Made by a program: the position numbers and the translations under genes. From positions 62,001 through 126,000 of the forward strand of contig JAJUJL010000004.1 of assembly GCA_029265355.1 (NCBI GenBank): a DNA stretch of 64,000 nucleotides, written 5' to 3'. Below are positions 17,345 to 25,355 of the stretch, piece after piece. The first letter of the stretch is position 1; every line of letters begins with the position of its first letter. The notes beneath the pieces are model-generated. The model did no database searches. It saw only the letters and a program-made list of their open reading frames with translations, and was not told the DNA's origin. Origin of the DNA: Chloroflexota bacterium (GTDB lineage Bacteria > Chloroflexota > Anaerolineae > Anaerolineales > UBA4823).

Positions 17345-18400
17345 ATGGATGACAAAATACACTCCCTGCTAAAATCGCTGATCTCACTGCCGGGTCTATC
17401 GGGACACGAAAAACCCGTGCGGACAATTCTGGAAGAAGCCTGGCAACCGCTCGTGGACGAGCTCAGCACCAGCCGCCTGGGAAGCCTGCACGGTCTGAAG
17501 CGTGGTCGGGCTGGCGAGCACAGCTTGCTGCTGGCAGCCCACATGGACGCGATTGGCCTGATGGTCACAGCCGTTCACGGTGAATTCCTGCGCCTGGCTG
17601 AAATTGGCGGCGTGGATGCCCGTGTACTGCCCGGACAGCTCGTCACGGTGCATGGTCGCGAAGATTTACCTGGAGTGATTGTTCAGCCTCCCGCCTACTT
17701 GCTGCCCGACGAAGCTCACAACAATGCACCCGAGCTGCGCTATCTGCTGGTTGACACGGGGCATACCGCCCGCGAACTGAAGCGCCTGGTGCGTCCCGGC
17801 GACCTGGTCTCTTTTGCGCAGACCCCCATTGAACTGAGCAATGACCTGCTGGTCGGGCATACCCTGGATAACCGCGCCTCGCTGGCTGCCGTGACCCACG
17901 GCCTGCAACTCCTCCAGGGGCGCCTGCACGATTGGAACGTGTGGGCGGTGGCGACCGTGCAAGAAGAGGAAACGCTGGGTGGCGCGGCTACCTCGGCCTT
18001 CCAGATCAACCCTACGCTGGCGGTGGCTATCGATGTTACCTTTGGCAGCAGCCCTGGCAGCCCGGGACACAAGACGTTCCCGCTGGGCAAAGGTCCCACG
18101 CTGGGCTGGGGTCCAAACATTCACCCAGCTATCTTCGAGGCTTTTCGCGACCTGGCAGAGCGCCTGGAAATCCCCTTTGCGGTGGAGGTCTTACCTCGCC
18201 ATTCCGGCACCGATGCCATGGCGATGCAGGTTGCTGCGCAAGGCATCCCCAACATGGTACTGAGCATACCCTTGCGCTACATGCACACCCCTGTGGAAAT
18301 GGTCTCGATGAAAGACATCTTGCGCGCTGGGCGGCTGCTGGCAGAATTTGCCGCCAGCCTGGACGCCGCCTTCCTCGAAAAAATCACCTGGAAAGACTGA
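17345..18400 (+). CDS. M42 family aminopeptidase (first of three)
   Basis: A 351-residue cobalt/zinc-dependent aminopeptidase or endoglucanase-like hydrolase of the M42 family, cytoplasmic. Visible metal-site motifs are AAHMDAIG (H66, D68), LDNRAS, the glutamate pair in QEEETLGG, the aspartate in VAIDVTFG and the histidine in RYMHTPVEM. All expected ligands are therefore present. It is more divergent from the other two copies than they are from each other (HMDAIG versus HMDEIG, EEETLGG versus EEIGLRG). The next gene begins 14 bases after its stop. Confidence 0.92.
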   Translation: MDDKIHSLLKSLISLPGLSGHEKPVRTILEEAWQPLVDELSTSRLGSLHGLKRGRAGEHSLLLAAHMDAIGLMVTAVHGEFLRLAEIGGVDARVLPGQLVTVHGREDLPGVIVQPPAYLLPDEAHNNAPELRYLLVDTGHTARELKRLVRPGDLVSFAQTPIELSNDLLVGHTLDNRASLAAVTHGLQLLQGRLHDWNVWAVATVQEEETLGGAATSAFQINPTLAVAIDVTFGSSPGSPGHKTFPLGKGPTLGWGPNIHPAIFEAFRDLAERLEIPFAVEVLPRHSGTDAMAMQVAAQGIPNMVLSIPLRYMHTPVEMVSMKDILRAGRLLAEFAASLDAAFLEKITWKD

Positions 18401-18414
18401 CCTGGAGAATATTC

Positions 18415-19512
18415 ATGGCGAGTCCATCCACCCACGCCAATTACAAGCCGCCCCAGATCGGCGCCCGCCAGCTCAAACTGCTCGAAACCCTGACCCTTGC
18501 CTGCGCGGTCAGCGGTGATGAGGGTGAAGTGCGCAAGATCGTGCTGGAACAGGTCAAAGGGCTGGCAAACGAGGTCACCGTAGATCACCTGGGCAATGTG
18601 CTGGCGGTGCGCCGCGGCCAGGCAAGCAGCCGATTGAGGGTGATGCTGGCCGCCCACATGGATGAAATCGGCTTCATGATCACTCATAACGAAGACCGCG
18701 AAGAGGGCGCCTTCCGCTTCGAGGCAGTAGGCGGCATTGACCCTAACATCCTGCTGGGAAAAGCAGTGTGGATCGGGCGCGAGCATGTGCCCGGCGTGAT
18801 CGGTGCAAAGCCCATCCACCTGACCAGCGCCGATGAGCGTAAACGCCCTGTTTCGATCGATTCGATGCGCATCGATGTCGGCCCAGGCAACAGCGGCAAG
18901 GTCAAGGTGGGCGATCGGGCAGTGTTTGCCACGCCCTTTACACGCCTCGGAGGTAGTCTGCGCGCCAAGGCGCTGGATGATCGCCTGGGAGTTGCCACGC
19001 TAATCGAGCTGTTGCGCAACAGCCCAGATCAGATTGACTTACTGGCAGCTTTTACTGTCCAGGAAGAAATCGGGCTGCGCGGCGCTCAGGTGGCGGCCTA
19101 CGCATTCGATCCCGACCTGGCCATCGTATTGGACTGCACCCCAGCGCGCGATCTGCCGAGCTGGCACGGCGAAGAAAACGAACAGTACAACACCCGATTG
19201 GGGCAGGGGCCTGCCATTTACGTGGCAGACGGCGCGACGATCTCTGATCCACGCCTGGTGCGCCACCTGGTGCAAACCGCAGAAACGCTGAACATCCCGT
19301 ACCAGCTTCGCCAGCCAGGCGCCGGCGGCACGGATGCTGGCGCCATTCATAAGCAGCGTCGCGGCATACCCAGTGTCTCGGTCTCCGTACCCGGACGCTA
19401 CCTGCACACACCTGCCGGGCTGGTTCGGCTGGCAGACTGGAAGAACAGCCTGGCGCTGGTGCACGCCGCCCTGAGCCGGCTGGATGCGCAAATCCTGGCG
19501 ACCGAGCGCTGA
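18415..19512 (+). CDS. M42 family aminopeptidase (second of three)
   Basis: A 365-residue M42 hydrolase. The ORF track extends it upstream inside the first copy. The ATG at 18415 is chosen because GGAG precedes it at good spacing and the protein then begins just before the conserved core. Metal-site motifs AAHMDEIG, LDDRLG, QEEIGLRG, LDCTPARD, GGTDAGA and RYLHTP are intact. Likely role: removal of N-terminal residues from oligopeptides after proteolysis, as tetrahedral M42 particles do. It is in an operon with copies one and three. Confidence 0.93.
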   Translation: MASPSTHANYKPPQIGARQLKLLETLTLACAVSGDEGEVRKIVLEQVKGLANEVTVDHLGNVLAVRRGQASSRLRVMLAAHMDEIGFMITHNEDREEGAFRFEAVGGIDPNILLGKAVWIGREHVPGVIGAKPIHLTSADERKRPVSIDSMRIDVGPGNSGKVKVGDRAVFATPFTRLGGSLRAKALDDRLGVATLIELLRNSPDQIDLLAAFTVQEEIGLRGAQVAAYAFDPDLAIVLDCTPARDLPSWHGEENEQYNTRLGQGPAIYVADGATISDPRLVRHLVQTAETLNIPYQLRQPGAGGTDAGAIHKQRRGIPSVSVSVPGRYLHTPAGLVRLADWKNSLALVHAALSRLDAQILATER

Positions 19513-19545
19513 TCGTCTCAATCTCGCCCATCTGAGGAACTGAAC

Positions 19546-20544
19546 ATGAAAGCTTTGATCCAAAAACTCGTCGAAGTCCCTTCGCCATCTGGTTTTGAGG
19601 CGCCTGTGCGGGAGCTGATTCGCAGCCAGGTCGAGCCCCACGCGGATGAAGTGCAGGTGGATGCCCTGGGCAACTTAATCGCTCGCAAGGGTGTGCAATC
19701 GAATGAAGGCGTGCGCATCATGCTGGCCGCCCACATGGACGAAATCGGCGTGATGATCACCCATGTTGACGAAAACGGCTTTGCCCGATTCACCACCATT
19801 GGCGGGGTGCGCGCCTACAACTTGCCCGGCAGCCGGGTGCGCTTCTTAAACGGCGCCTCCGGGGTGATCGGCGTTGAAAAACTGGAAGACGCCAATAAAG
19901 TGCCTTCGTTCCAACAAATGTTCATCGATCTGGGTGCTTCCAGCCGCGCCGCCTGCCCGGTAAAAGTCGGCGACGTGGCAGCCTTCGAGCGCCCCTTTCA
20001 AGTATTGGGAGACCGCTTGGTGGCCAAAGCCATGGACGACCGCATCGGTGTGGCAGTACTGGTGGAAACGTTGCGCCTGCTAAAGACCACGCCCCACGCG
20101 CTGTATTTCGTGTTCAGCGTGCAAGAGGAGGTTGGGCTGCGCGGCGCGACCACGGCTGCCTTTGGCATCGAGCCCCATATCGGGCTCGCCGTGGATGTGA
20201 CCGGCGTCGGTGATACGCCCAAAGGCCTCAAAATGGAGGTCTCATTGGGCAAAGGCCCTGCCATCAAAGTGCGCGATGGGGGCATGCTCTCAGATCCGCG
20301 CCTCGTGCGCTGGATGGCAAACACCGCCGAGAGGGCCGGTATCCCCTACCAGATGGAAGTGTTAGAAAGCGGCACAACCGATGCGCGCGCCATACAGCTC
20401 AGCCGCGCGGGTGTGCCTTCGGGTTGTGTATCCATCCCCACTCGTTACATACACTCGCCCTCCGAAATGGTGGATTACAATGACGTGCTGAACAGTACTC
20501 GCCTGCTCGCCGCGCTGCTAAGCTCCCCTGTACACCTGGACTGA
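19546..20544 (+). CDS. M42 family aminopeptidase (third of three)
   Basis: A 332-residue M42 hydrolase with AAHMDEIG, MDDRIG, QEEVGLRG, VDVTGVGD, GTTDARA and RYIHSPSEM, so a complete predicted metal site. It follows copy two by 33 bases, with GAGGAAC just before the ATG. Three adjacent paralogues may provide different residue preferences or form mixed dodecamers; that is inference. The solute-binding lipoprotein gene starts 35 bases downstream, which suggests linkage of oligopeptide use with uptake. Confidence 0.93.
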   Translation: MKALIQKLVEVPSPSGFEAPVRELIRSQVEPHADEVQVDALGNLIARKGVQSNEGVRIMLAAHMDEIGVMITHVDENGFARFTTIGGVRAYNLPGSRVRFLNGASGVIGVEKLEDANKVPSFQQMFIDLGASSRAACPVKVGDVAAFERPFQVLGDRLVAKAMDDRIGVAVLVETLRLLKTTPHALYFVFSVQEEVGLRGATTAAFGIEPHIGLAVDVTGVGDTPKGLKMEVSLGKGPAIKVRDGGMLSDPRLVRWMANTAERAGIPYQMEVLESGTTDARAIQLSRAGVPSGCVSIPTRYIHSPSEMVDYNDVLNSTRLLAALLSSPVHLD

Positions 20545-20579
20545 TTGCTCTTCACCATGCCCTGGCCAGAGATTTCACA

Positions 20580-21860
20580 ATGAACCGCCTCGTCTTGTAT
20601 GGGCTGCTGGCGTTGCTGCTGGTAGCTTCAGCCTGCAGCCCAAACAGCCCACAGCCCACAGCCTACCCCCAGCCGACACAGACTGAGCCGGCTACCCCCA
20701 CCACAGCTCCTGTCCAGGCCACGCCGACTCGGGAAGGGCCGGTGACATTGCGCATCTGGCTCCCACCTGAATTTGATCCCGAGTCGGGCTCAGAAGCTGG
20801 CGAACTGCTGGCAAACCGGTTAGCGGCGTTCAGCGCCCGCCGCCCGGATGTGCGCCTGGAAGTGCGCATCAAAGCGCCCGATGGACCCGGCGGCATGCTG
20901 GACTCACTGACTGCAGCCAGCGCAGCCGCTCCCCTGGCGCTCCCCGATCTGGTCGCGCTGCCTCGCAACATTCTGGAGGCAGCCACCTTGAAAGGGCTGC
21001 TGCACACATACGATAGCTTGAATTACATATTCGATGATGCGGATTGGTTTAGCTATGCGCAGCAAATGGCGCGCGTGCAAAACAGCGTCTACGGCATCCC
21101 CTTTGCCGGCGACGCACTGATCCTGGTTTATCGCACCACAACCATACCAGCGCCCCCTCGCAATCTAACCGACACGCTGTCTCTGAAGAGCACCCTGGCT
21201 TTTCCAGCAGCCGATCCTCAGGCGCTGTTCATACTGGCGCAGTACCGCCACCTGGGCGGCGCATTATTGGATGAGCATGACAGGCCTTTCTTAGATGTTG
21301 CTCTGCTGGGAGAACTGCTGGGGTATTATCACGAATACGCCTCCGCCGAGGTGACTCCTTTCTGGTTGACTCAGTACCAAACCGACGCCCAGGCCTGGCA
21401 AGCTTACACCGATTCCCAGGTCGACCTGGTGGTTACTTGGGCCTCCCGTTTTCTCAAAGACCAACCCCCCAACAGCCTGATCGCCCCTTTGCCCATGCCG
21501 GACGGTCAAACCAGCACACTGGCGCGAGGTTGGGCGTGGGGCCTGGTCAGCGAAAATTCAGAAACCCAACGCCTGAGCGTCGAGTTGGTTGAATTTCTCA
21601 CAGAGAGCGATTTCATGGCAACCTGGAATCAAGCCGCCGGCTACCTGCCTCCGCGAGCCAGCGCCATGCCCGGTTGGCAAACCAATATTCCGACAGAGAT
21701 GGCGGTTGAAATCCTGACCTCTGCAGAGCTGATTCCTCCTTCAGATGTGCTCAACATCCTCGGTCCCCCCCTGCAAATCGCTACCGCTGAAATACTTAAG
21801 CAGACCACCGACCCGCTGGTCGCTGCCCAAAACGCCGCCTCGCAATTAGAAAAGCCTTAG
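20580..21860 (+). CDS. Extracellular solute-binding lipoprotein (family 1-like)
   Basis: A 426-residue lipoprotein: signal peptide with lipobox LVASAC (Cys about residue 19), a P/T-rich spacer to about residue 50, then a periplasmic-binding-protein fold starting TLRIWLPPEF. Features such as VYGIPFAGDALILVYR, AWGLVSENSETQRLSVELVEFL and the late WLPP-type stretch (AAGYLPPRASAM) resemble family 1 sugar-binding proteins of ABC importers. No permease or ATPase gene is adjacent, so it is an orphan here. It follows the M42 cluster closely and may share its transcript. Substrate unknown. Confidence 0.85.
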   Translation: MNRLVLYGLLALLLVASACSPNSPQPTAYPQPTQTEPATPTTAPVQATPTREGPVTLRIWLPPEFDPESGSEAGELLANRLAAFSARRPDVRLEVRIKAPDGPGGMLDSLTAASAAAPLALPDLVALPRNILEAATLKGLLHTYDSLNYIFDDADWFSYAQQMARVQNSVYGIPFAGDALILVYRTTTIPAPPRNLTDTLSLKSTLAFPAADPQALFILAQYRHLGGALLDEHDRPFLDVALLGELLGYYHEYASAEVTPFWLTQYQTDAQAWQAYTDSQVDLVVTWASRFLKDQPPNSLIAPLPMPDGQTSTLARGWAWGLVSENSETQRLSVELVEFLTESDFMATWNQAAGYLPPRASAMPGWQTNIPTEMAVEILTSAELIPPSDVLNILGPPLQIATAEILKQTTDPLVAAQNAASQLEKP

Positions 21861-21878
21861 CCTCAGGGCTCGACGCCT

Positions 21879-21907
21879 TTGACGATTTGCCGCCCGAGTG
21901 TTATCAT
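21879..21907 (+). promoter_or_regulatory. Promoter immediately before the LysM-M23 gene
   Basis: TTGACG (21879-21884), a 17-base spacer and TATCAT (21902-21907). The predicted start of transcription is about five bases before the ATG at 21919, so the mRNA would be almost leaderless. No Shine-Dalgarno sequence exists there. Confidence 0.65.
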
Positions 21908-21918
21908 CGACACAAGCA

Positions 21919-23133
21919 ATGAATAACAGGCATGATCCCGAAGGGCCTGCGCAGCAGCCTCCTGCTCCTGGCAAGCCCGGTGAATTCGACAATGCACCCG
22001 ATACTGGCAGCCGCCTGATCACGCTGTGGAACAACCTCTCACAGGCGGGCCTGGCTGAGTTGACAATTCGGCTGGGCACCAATGCGTTGTTGATATCGCT
22101 CATTCTACTGGTAGCCTGGCTGTTGCGCGCCCTGTACAGTTCCGCACAGACGGGTTCTGCAGAGCAATCCGCCGCCCTGGCGGCGCCCTTGCCAACCACC
22201 CGACCAGCGGAGATCGCCATCCAATTACCCGATTGGCAGCCCGAAACCGCTCAAATGGCAGGCATCACCCGCGCCGCAGCCCCTCACACCACATTACCGA
22301 CCCGGCCGCGGTACGAAGTCAGCAAATACATTGTCCAGCAAGGCGATACACTCTTCGGGATTGCAGACCGGTTCAATCTCAAGCCAGAGACGCTTTTGTG
22401 GAGCAACCAACTCGTGCTGGGAGATAACCCGCACAATTTGCGCCCGGGACAGGAACTGAACATCTTGCCAGTGGACGGCGCATACTACCGCTGGCAGGCC
22501 GGCGATGGCTTGAACGGCGTCTCCAGATTCTTTGGGGTAAAGCCAGAAGATATCATCAACTTCCCCGGCAACAACCTGAACGCCGATACCATCGGCGACT
22601 ATGCCAACCCCAATATCGCAGCGGGTACCTGGCTGGTGGTGCCGAATGGCAGGCGCGAATTCGTCACCTGGAGCGCGCCGGAAATTCCGCGCACCAACCC
22701 TGCCGTGGCGCGCGTGCTGGGGCCTGGCGCATGCAGCTCTGTGGTCGACGGCCCGATCGGCAGCGGAACGTTCATCTGGCCAACCAACAATCATTTCCTC
22801 TCGGGCTTTGATTACTCGCCATCCACCAATCACCCTGGCATTGATATCGATGGTGAAACGGGCGACCCGATCTACGCTGGCGACAATGGCGTTGTGGTTT
22901 ATGCCGGCTGGAATGATTGGGGCTACGGCAACGTGGTGGTCATCAACCACGGCAATGGTTGGCAGACGTTATACGCGCACATGAATACCTACAACGTCGG
23001 CTGCGGGCAGCATGTCTTTCAAGGCAGCCCGATTGGCACAATTGGCAGCACCGGCAACTCGACGGGTTCACACCTGCACTTCGAAATGCTCTACAATGGC
23101 GCCAAGGTCAACCCCTGGGATTACCTGCCATAG
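21919..23133 (+). CDS. LysM-M23 peptidoglycan endopeptidase, membrane-anchored
   Basis: A 404-residue cell-wall hydrolase of the NlpD/M23 type. One transmembrane segment (about residues 54-73) is followed by two LysM-like modules (YIVQQGDTLFGIADRFNL and YRWQAGDGLNGVSRFFGV) and a C-terminal M23 domain. The M23 zinc ligands are intact: HPGIDID, then YAHM and HLHFE. It should cleave peptide cross-links in peptidoglycan outside the membrane. The track begins at a GTG at 21898 that lies inside the promoter spacer; the ATG at 21919 is preferred. Convergent with the SDR gene. Confidence 0.9.
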   Translation: MNNRHDPEGPAQQPPAPGKPGEFDNAPDTGSRLITLWNNLSQAGLAELTIRLGTNALLISLILLVAWLLRALYSSAQTGSAEQSAALAAPLPTTRPAEIAIQLPDWQPETAQMAGITRAAAPHTTLPTRPRYEVSKYIVQQGDTLFGIADRFNLKPETLLWSNQLVLGDNPHNLRPGQELNILPVDGAYYRWQAGDGLNGVSRFFGVKPEDIINFPGNNLNADTIGDYANPNIAAGTWLVVPNGRREFVTWSAPEIPRTNPAVARVLGPGACSSVVDGPIGSGTFIWPTNNHFLSGFDYSPSTNHPGIDIDGETGDPIYAGDNGVVVYAGWNDWGYGNVVVINHGNGWQTLYAHMNTYNVGCGQHVFQGSPIGTIGSTGNSTGSHLHFEMLYNGAKVNPWDYLP

Positions 23134-23169
23134 AGCAATGCAATGGACGGGAAATGCCCACCACGGCGA

Positions 23170-24042
23170 TTATTTCTTGCGTATCCCGCGCTGAGCGATG
23201 ATCAATTGATCTAAAATGTGAACCGGGAATAACCACGCCATGAGGGCGCCAATGCGTGCATCCCGCCCGACCAGGTAACGCCGTTTGGGTTTCGCCGCGC
23301 CCAAAGCGTGCGCCACCACTCGCGATACTTCTTCAACCGGCGTCCCCCCTGTTTTTGAGGCAGTGCGCTTCGCCAGCTTGTCCATGATCACACCATAATA
23401 CTGCTCCGCCGCTTGCGGTAATCGGCTGCGCAGTTCCTGCGCCGAGCGAATGGATTTGTCCCAAATCGGCGTGGCAATCCTGCCTGGCTCCACCACCGCC
23501 ACATGAATTCCCCAGGGCATCAATTCACGGTGCAAAGCATCGGCCATGGCATTCACGGCAAACTTGGAAGCCGAATACGGCCCCAGCATAGGCGTCGTCA
23601 CCCGACCGCTGATCGACCCGACGAACACCAGCCTGCCCCTGCCTTTGCGCAGCAACGGTAGGAAAGCCTGGGTGACTTGAAGCTGCCCGATCACGTTGAT
23701 TTCTATCTGGCGGCGGAATTCCGCCAGGGGGATGAATTCCAGCGGCGAAGCCACCGCGACGCCGGCATTGTTGACCAGACCCGCCAGTCCTGGCACGCCA
23801 GCTTGAGATTCGATTGACTTTTGCGCCTGGCGGACGCTCTCCTCATCGGTAACATCCAAAAACAACCATTGAAGCGCGCCCGAGGCGTCGCGTTGCAGCG
23901 CCTCGCCATCCTCCAACTTGCGAACCCCAGCAAACACCTGGTAGCCGAGCTCGCTCAGGTGCAAGGCGCAGGCGCGGCCAATTCCCGTCGAGGCGCCGGT
24001 GACCAGCACTGCGCCCGGTTTGCCATCCATAGATCGCTGCAT
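23170..24042 (-). CDS. Short-chain dehydrogenase/reductase
   Basis: A 290-residue NAD(P)-dependent oxidoreductase of the classical SDR type. The Rossmann motif TGASTGIG, the NNAGVA motif and the catalytic YSASK are all present, and a late hydrophobic stretch (ALMAWLFPVHILDQLI) may contact the membrane. The ATG at 24042 with GGAAG at correct spacing is preferred to the GTG at 24060, which would overlap the upstream stop. It is the last gene of the transport operon and directly follows the phosphatase-superfamily gene. The substrate is not evident. Confidence 0.9.
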   Translation of the reverse strand: MQRSMDGKPGAVLVTGASTGIGRACALHLSELGYQVFAGVRKLEDGEALQRDASGALQWLFLDVTDEESVRQAQKSIESQAGVPGLAGLVNNAGVAVASPLEFIPLAEFRRQIEINVIGQLQVTQAFLPLLRKGRGRLVFVGSISGRVTTPMLGPYSASKFAVNAMADALHRELMPWGIHVAVVEPGRIATPIWDKSIRSAQELRSRLPQAAEQYYGVIMDKLAKRTASKTGGTPVEEVSRVVAHALGAAKPKRRYLVGRDARIGALMAWLFPVHILDQLIIAQRGIRKK

Positions 24043-24050
24043 CGCTCTTC

Positions 24051-25337
24051 CTATAGACACACAGCTAAAAACGGCACCAGCATCTCATCCGAATGCAAGC
24101 CGCCGTGGCGACCGATCAAGGGATTGTCTTTGTCCGCCCACCATAAGTAGGCGCCGCCGCGCCCCACCAGCACCACGTCTCCCAGGCGATCGTACAAGTT
24201 GGGATGCAGCGCGCCGGGTCCAAACAAGCCTGTTTGGACAGCATGCACCGGATCTAACCAGGCAAACTGCCCTGGCCAGGTGCGATCCAGGTATTCGCGC
24301 GCCGCTTCGATTTGGCCAGGTTTGATGAACAAATACGCCAGGCGATTTTCGCCGCTGGGCTGGATGTGCAACCGGCGCGCCAGGCTGGGATGGCGACGCA
24401 GCTCATAATGCGCATCGAGCTGCGTGGTGAGATGGCCATGGTCGGCTGCCAGCAGCAAAAGCGTATCCTGGCGCGCCCTGGCAGGCAACTTGTCCAGGAA
24501 ATACTGCTGCATGGCGGCGCTGAAGGCGTCGAACTCCGCCTGGGTGCGCTCATCATCTGGGCCGTAGACGTGGGAAAAATGATCGACTTCGCTCCAATAG
24601 ACCCAGGTATAAAAACGCTCGGGCTCAGGCGATTCGACCAAACGGCGAAGATTGACCCACAATTCGGCCGCCGTGCCAAAAGCGCGCACCCGAGCGCCAT
24701 TCAACAGCATCTCTGATAACCCCGAGTAGGCGATGCTGTGGTGCTGCATGGCGTAGGTGGGAATGTCAAAGCCTGCCAGGTGCGACGCCAGCGTGCGCAG
24801 CGGCATGAATTTCTGCGGCTCGAAGCCTGCCAGTGAGAGGCTGCCTGCGCTGCCGCGGGCAAAACTCATCGGTGCATGCAGGATCATATTCGCCACCACG
24901 CCGTATTCTTTCAACCACATCTCATAGCCCAGGATGCCATGCTCGGCGGCGCTGCGCCCGGTCCACAGGCTGGTGAGCGCCGAGGCGGTGGTGCTGGGAG
25001 TAATCGATGTGAGCGGGCTGAAAACCCCACGCGCCAGAAGATCCCCCCATACCTGGGCGTTGCCCTGCCTCATCCAACGTTTGAAACGGTGCAGGGATAG
25101 GCCATCCATCAGCACCAGGATCACCCGGTGAACGGGTTCTCCCAGTTGATTTAAGATCTCGGTGTGCAACGCTCCAGCGCCCAGCGGCGGCGCGCCGAGC
25201 ATTCTACAAATAGTGGAAGGCAAATTCAGAATCGAATAACCGTGGTAATTGGGATAAAGCATACCAGCGCCCAGGTCGAGCTCCGGCAGGCGGTGCTGCT
25301 GCAGGCGCGGCAAGATACTTTGAGTCAGGTCAGGCAT
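24051..25337 (-). CDS. Alkaline phosphatase superfamily phosphodiesterase/nucleotide pyrophosphatase-like protein
   Basis: A 428-residue hydrolase. The two-metal site of the NPP branch is recognisable: the first aspartate in VILVLMDGLS, a threonine nucleophile region in SITPSTTASALTSL, EVDHFSH with Asp and His ligands, and ADHGH near the C-terminus. The branch cleaves phosphodiesters, pyrophosphates or phosphonoacetate-like compounds. No signal peptide is visible, so it is probably cytoplasmic. It starts 19 bases after phnE, in the same operon, which suggests that it processes an imported phosphorus-containing compound; this is inference. Confidence 0.85.
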   Translation of the reverse strand: MPDLTQSILPRLQQHRLPELDLGAGMLYPNYHGYSILNLPSTICRMLGAPPLGAGALHTEILNQLGEPVHRVILVLMDGLSLHRFKRWMRQGNAQVWGDLLARGVFSPLTSITPSTTASALTSLWTGRSAAEHGILGYEMWLKEYGVVANMILHAPMSFARGSAGSLSLAGFEPQKFMPLRTLASHLAGFDIPTYAMQHHSIAYSGLSEMLLNGARVRAFGTAAELWVNLRRLVESPEPERFYTWVYWSEVDHFSHVYGPDDERTQAEFDAFSAAMQQYFLDKLPARARQDTLLLLAADHGHLTTQLDAHYELRRHPSLARRLHIQPSGENRLAYLFIKPGQIEAAREYLDRTWPGQFAWLDPVHAVQTGLFGPGALHPNLYDRLGDVVLVGRGGAYLWWADKDNPLIGRHGGLHSDEMLVPFLAVCL

Positions 25338-25355
25338 TCCCTCACCGCCCTCAGC

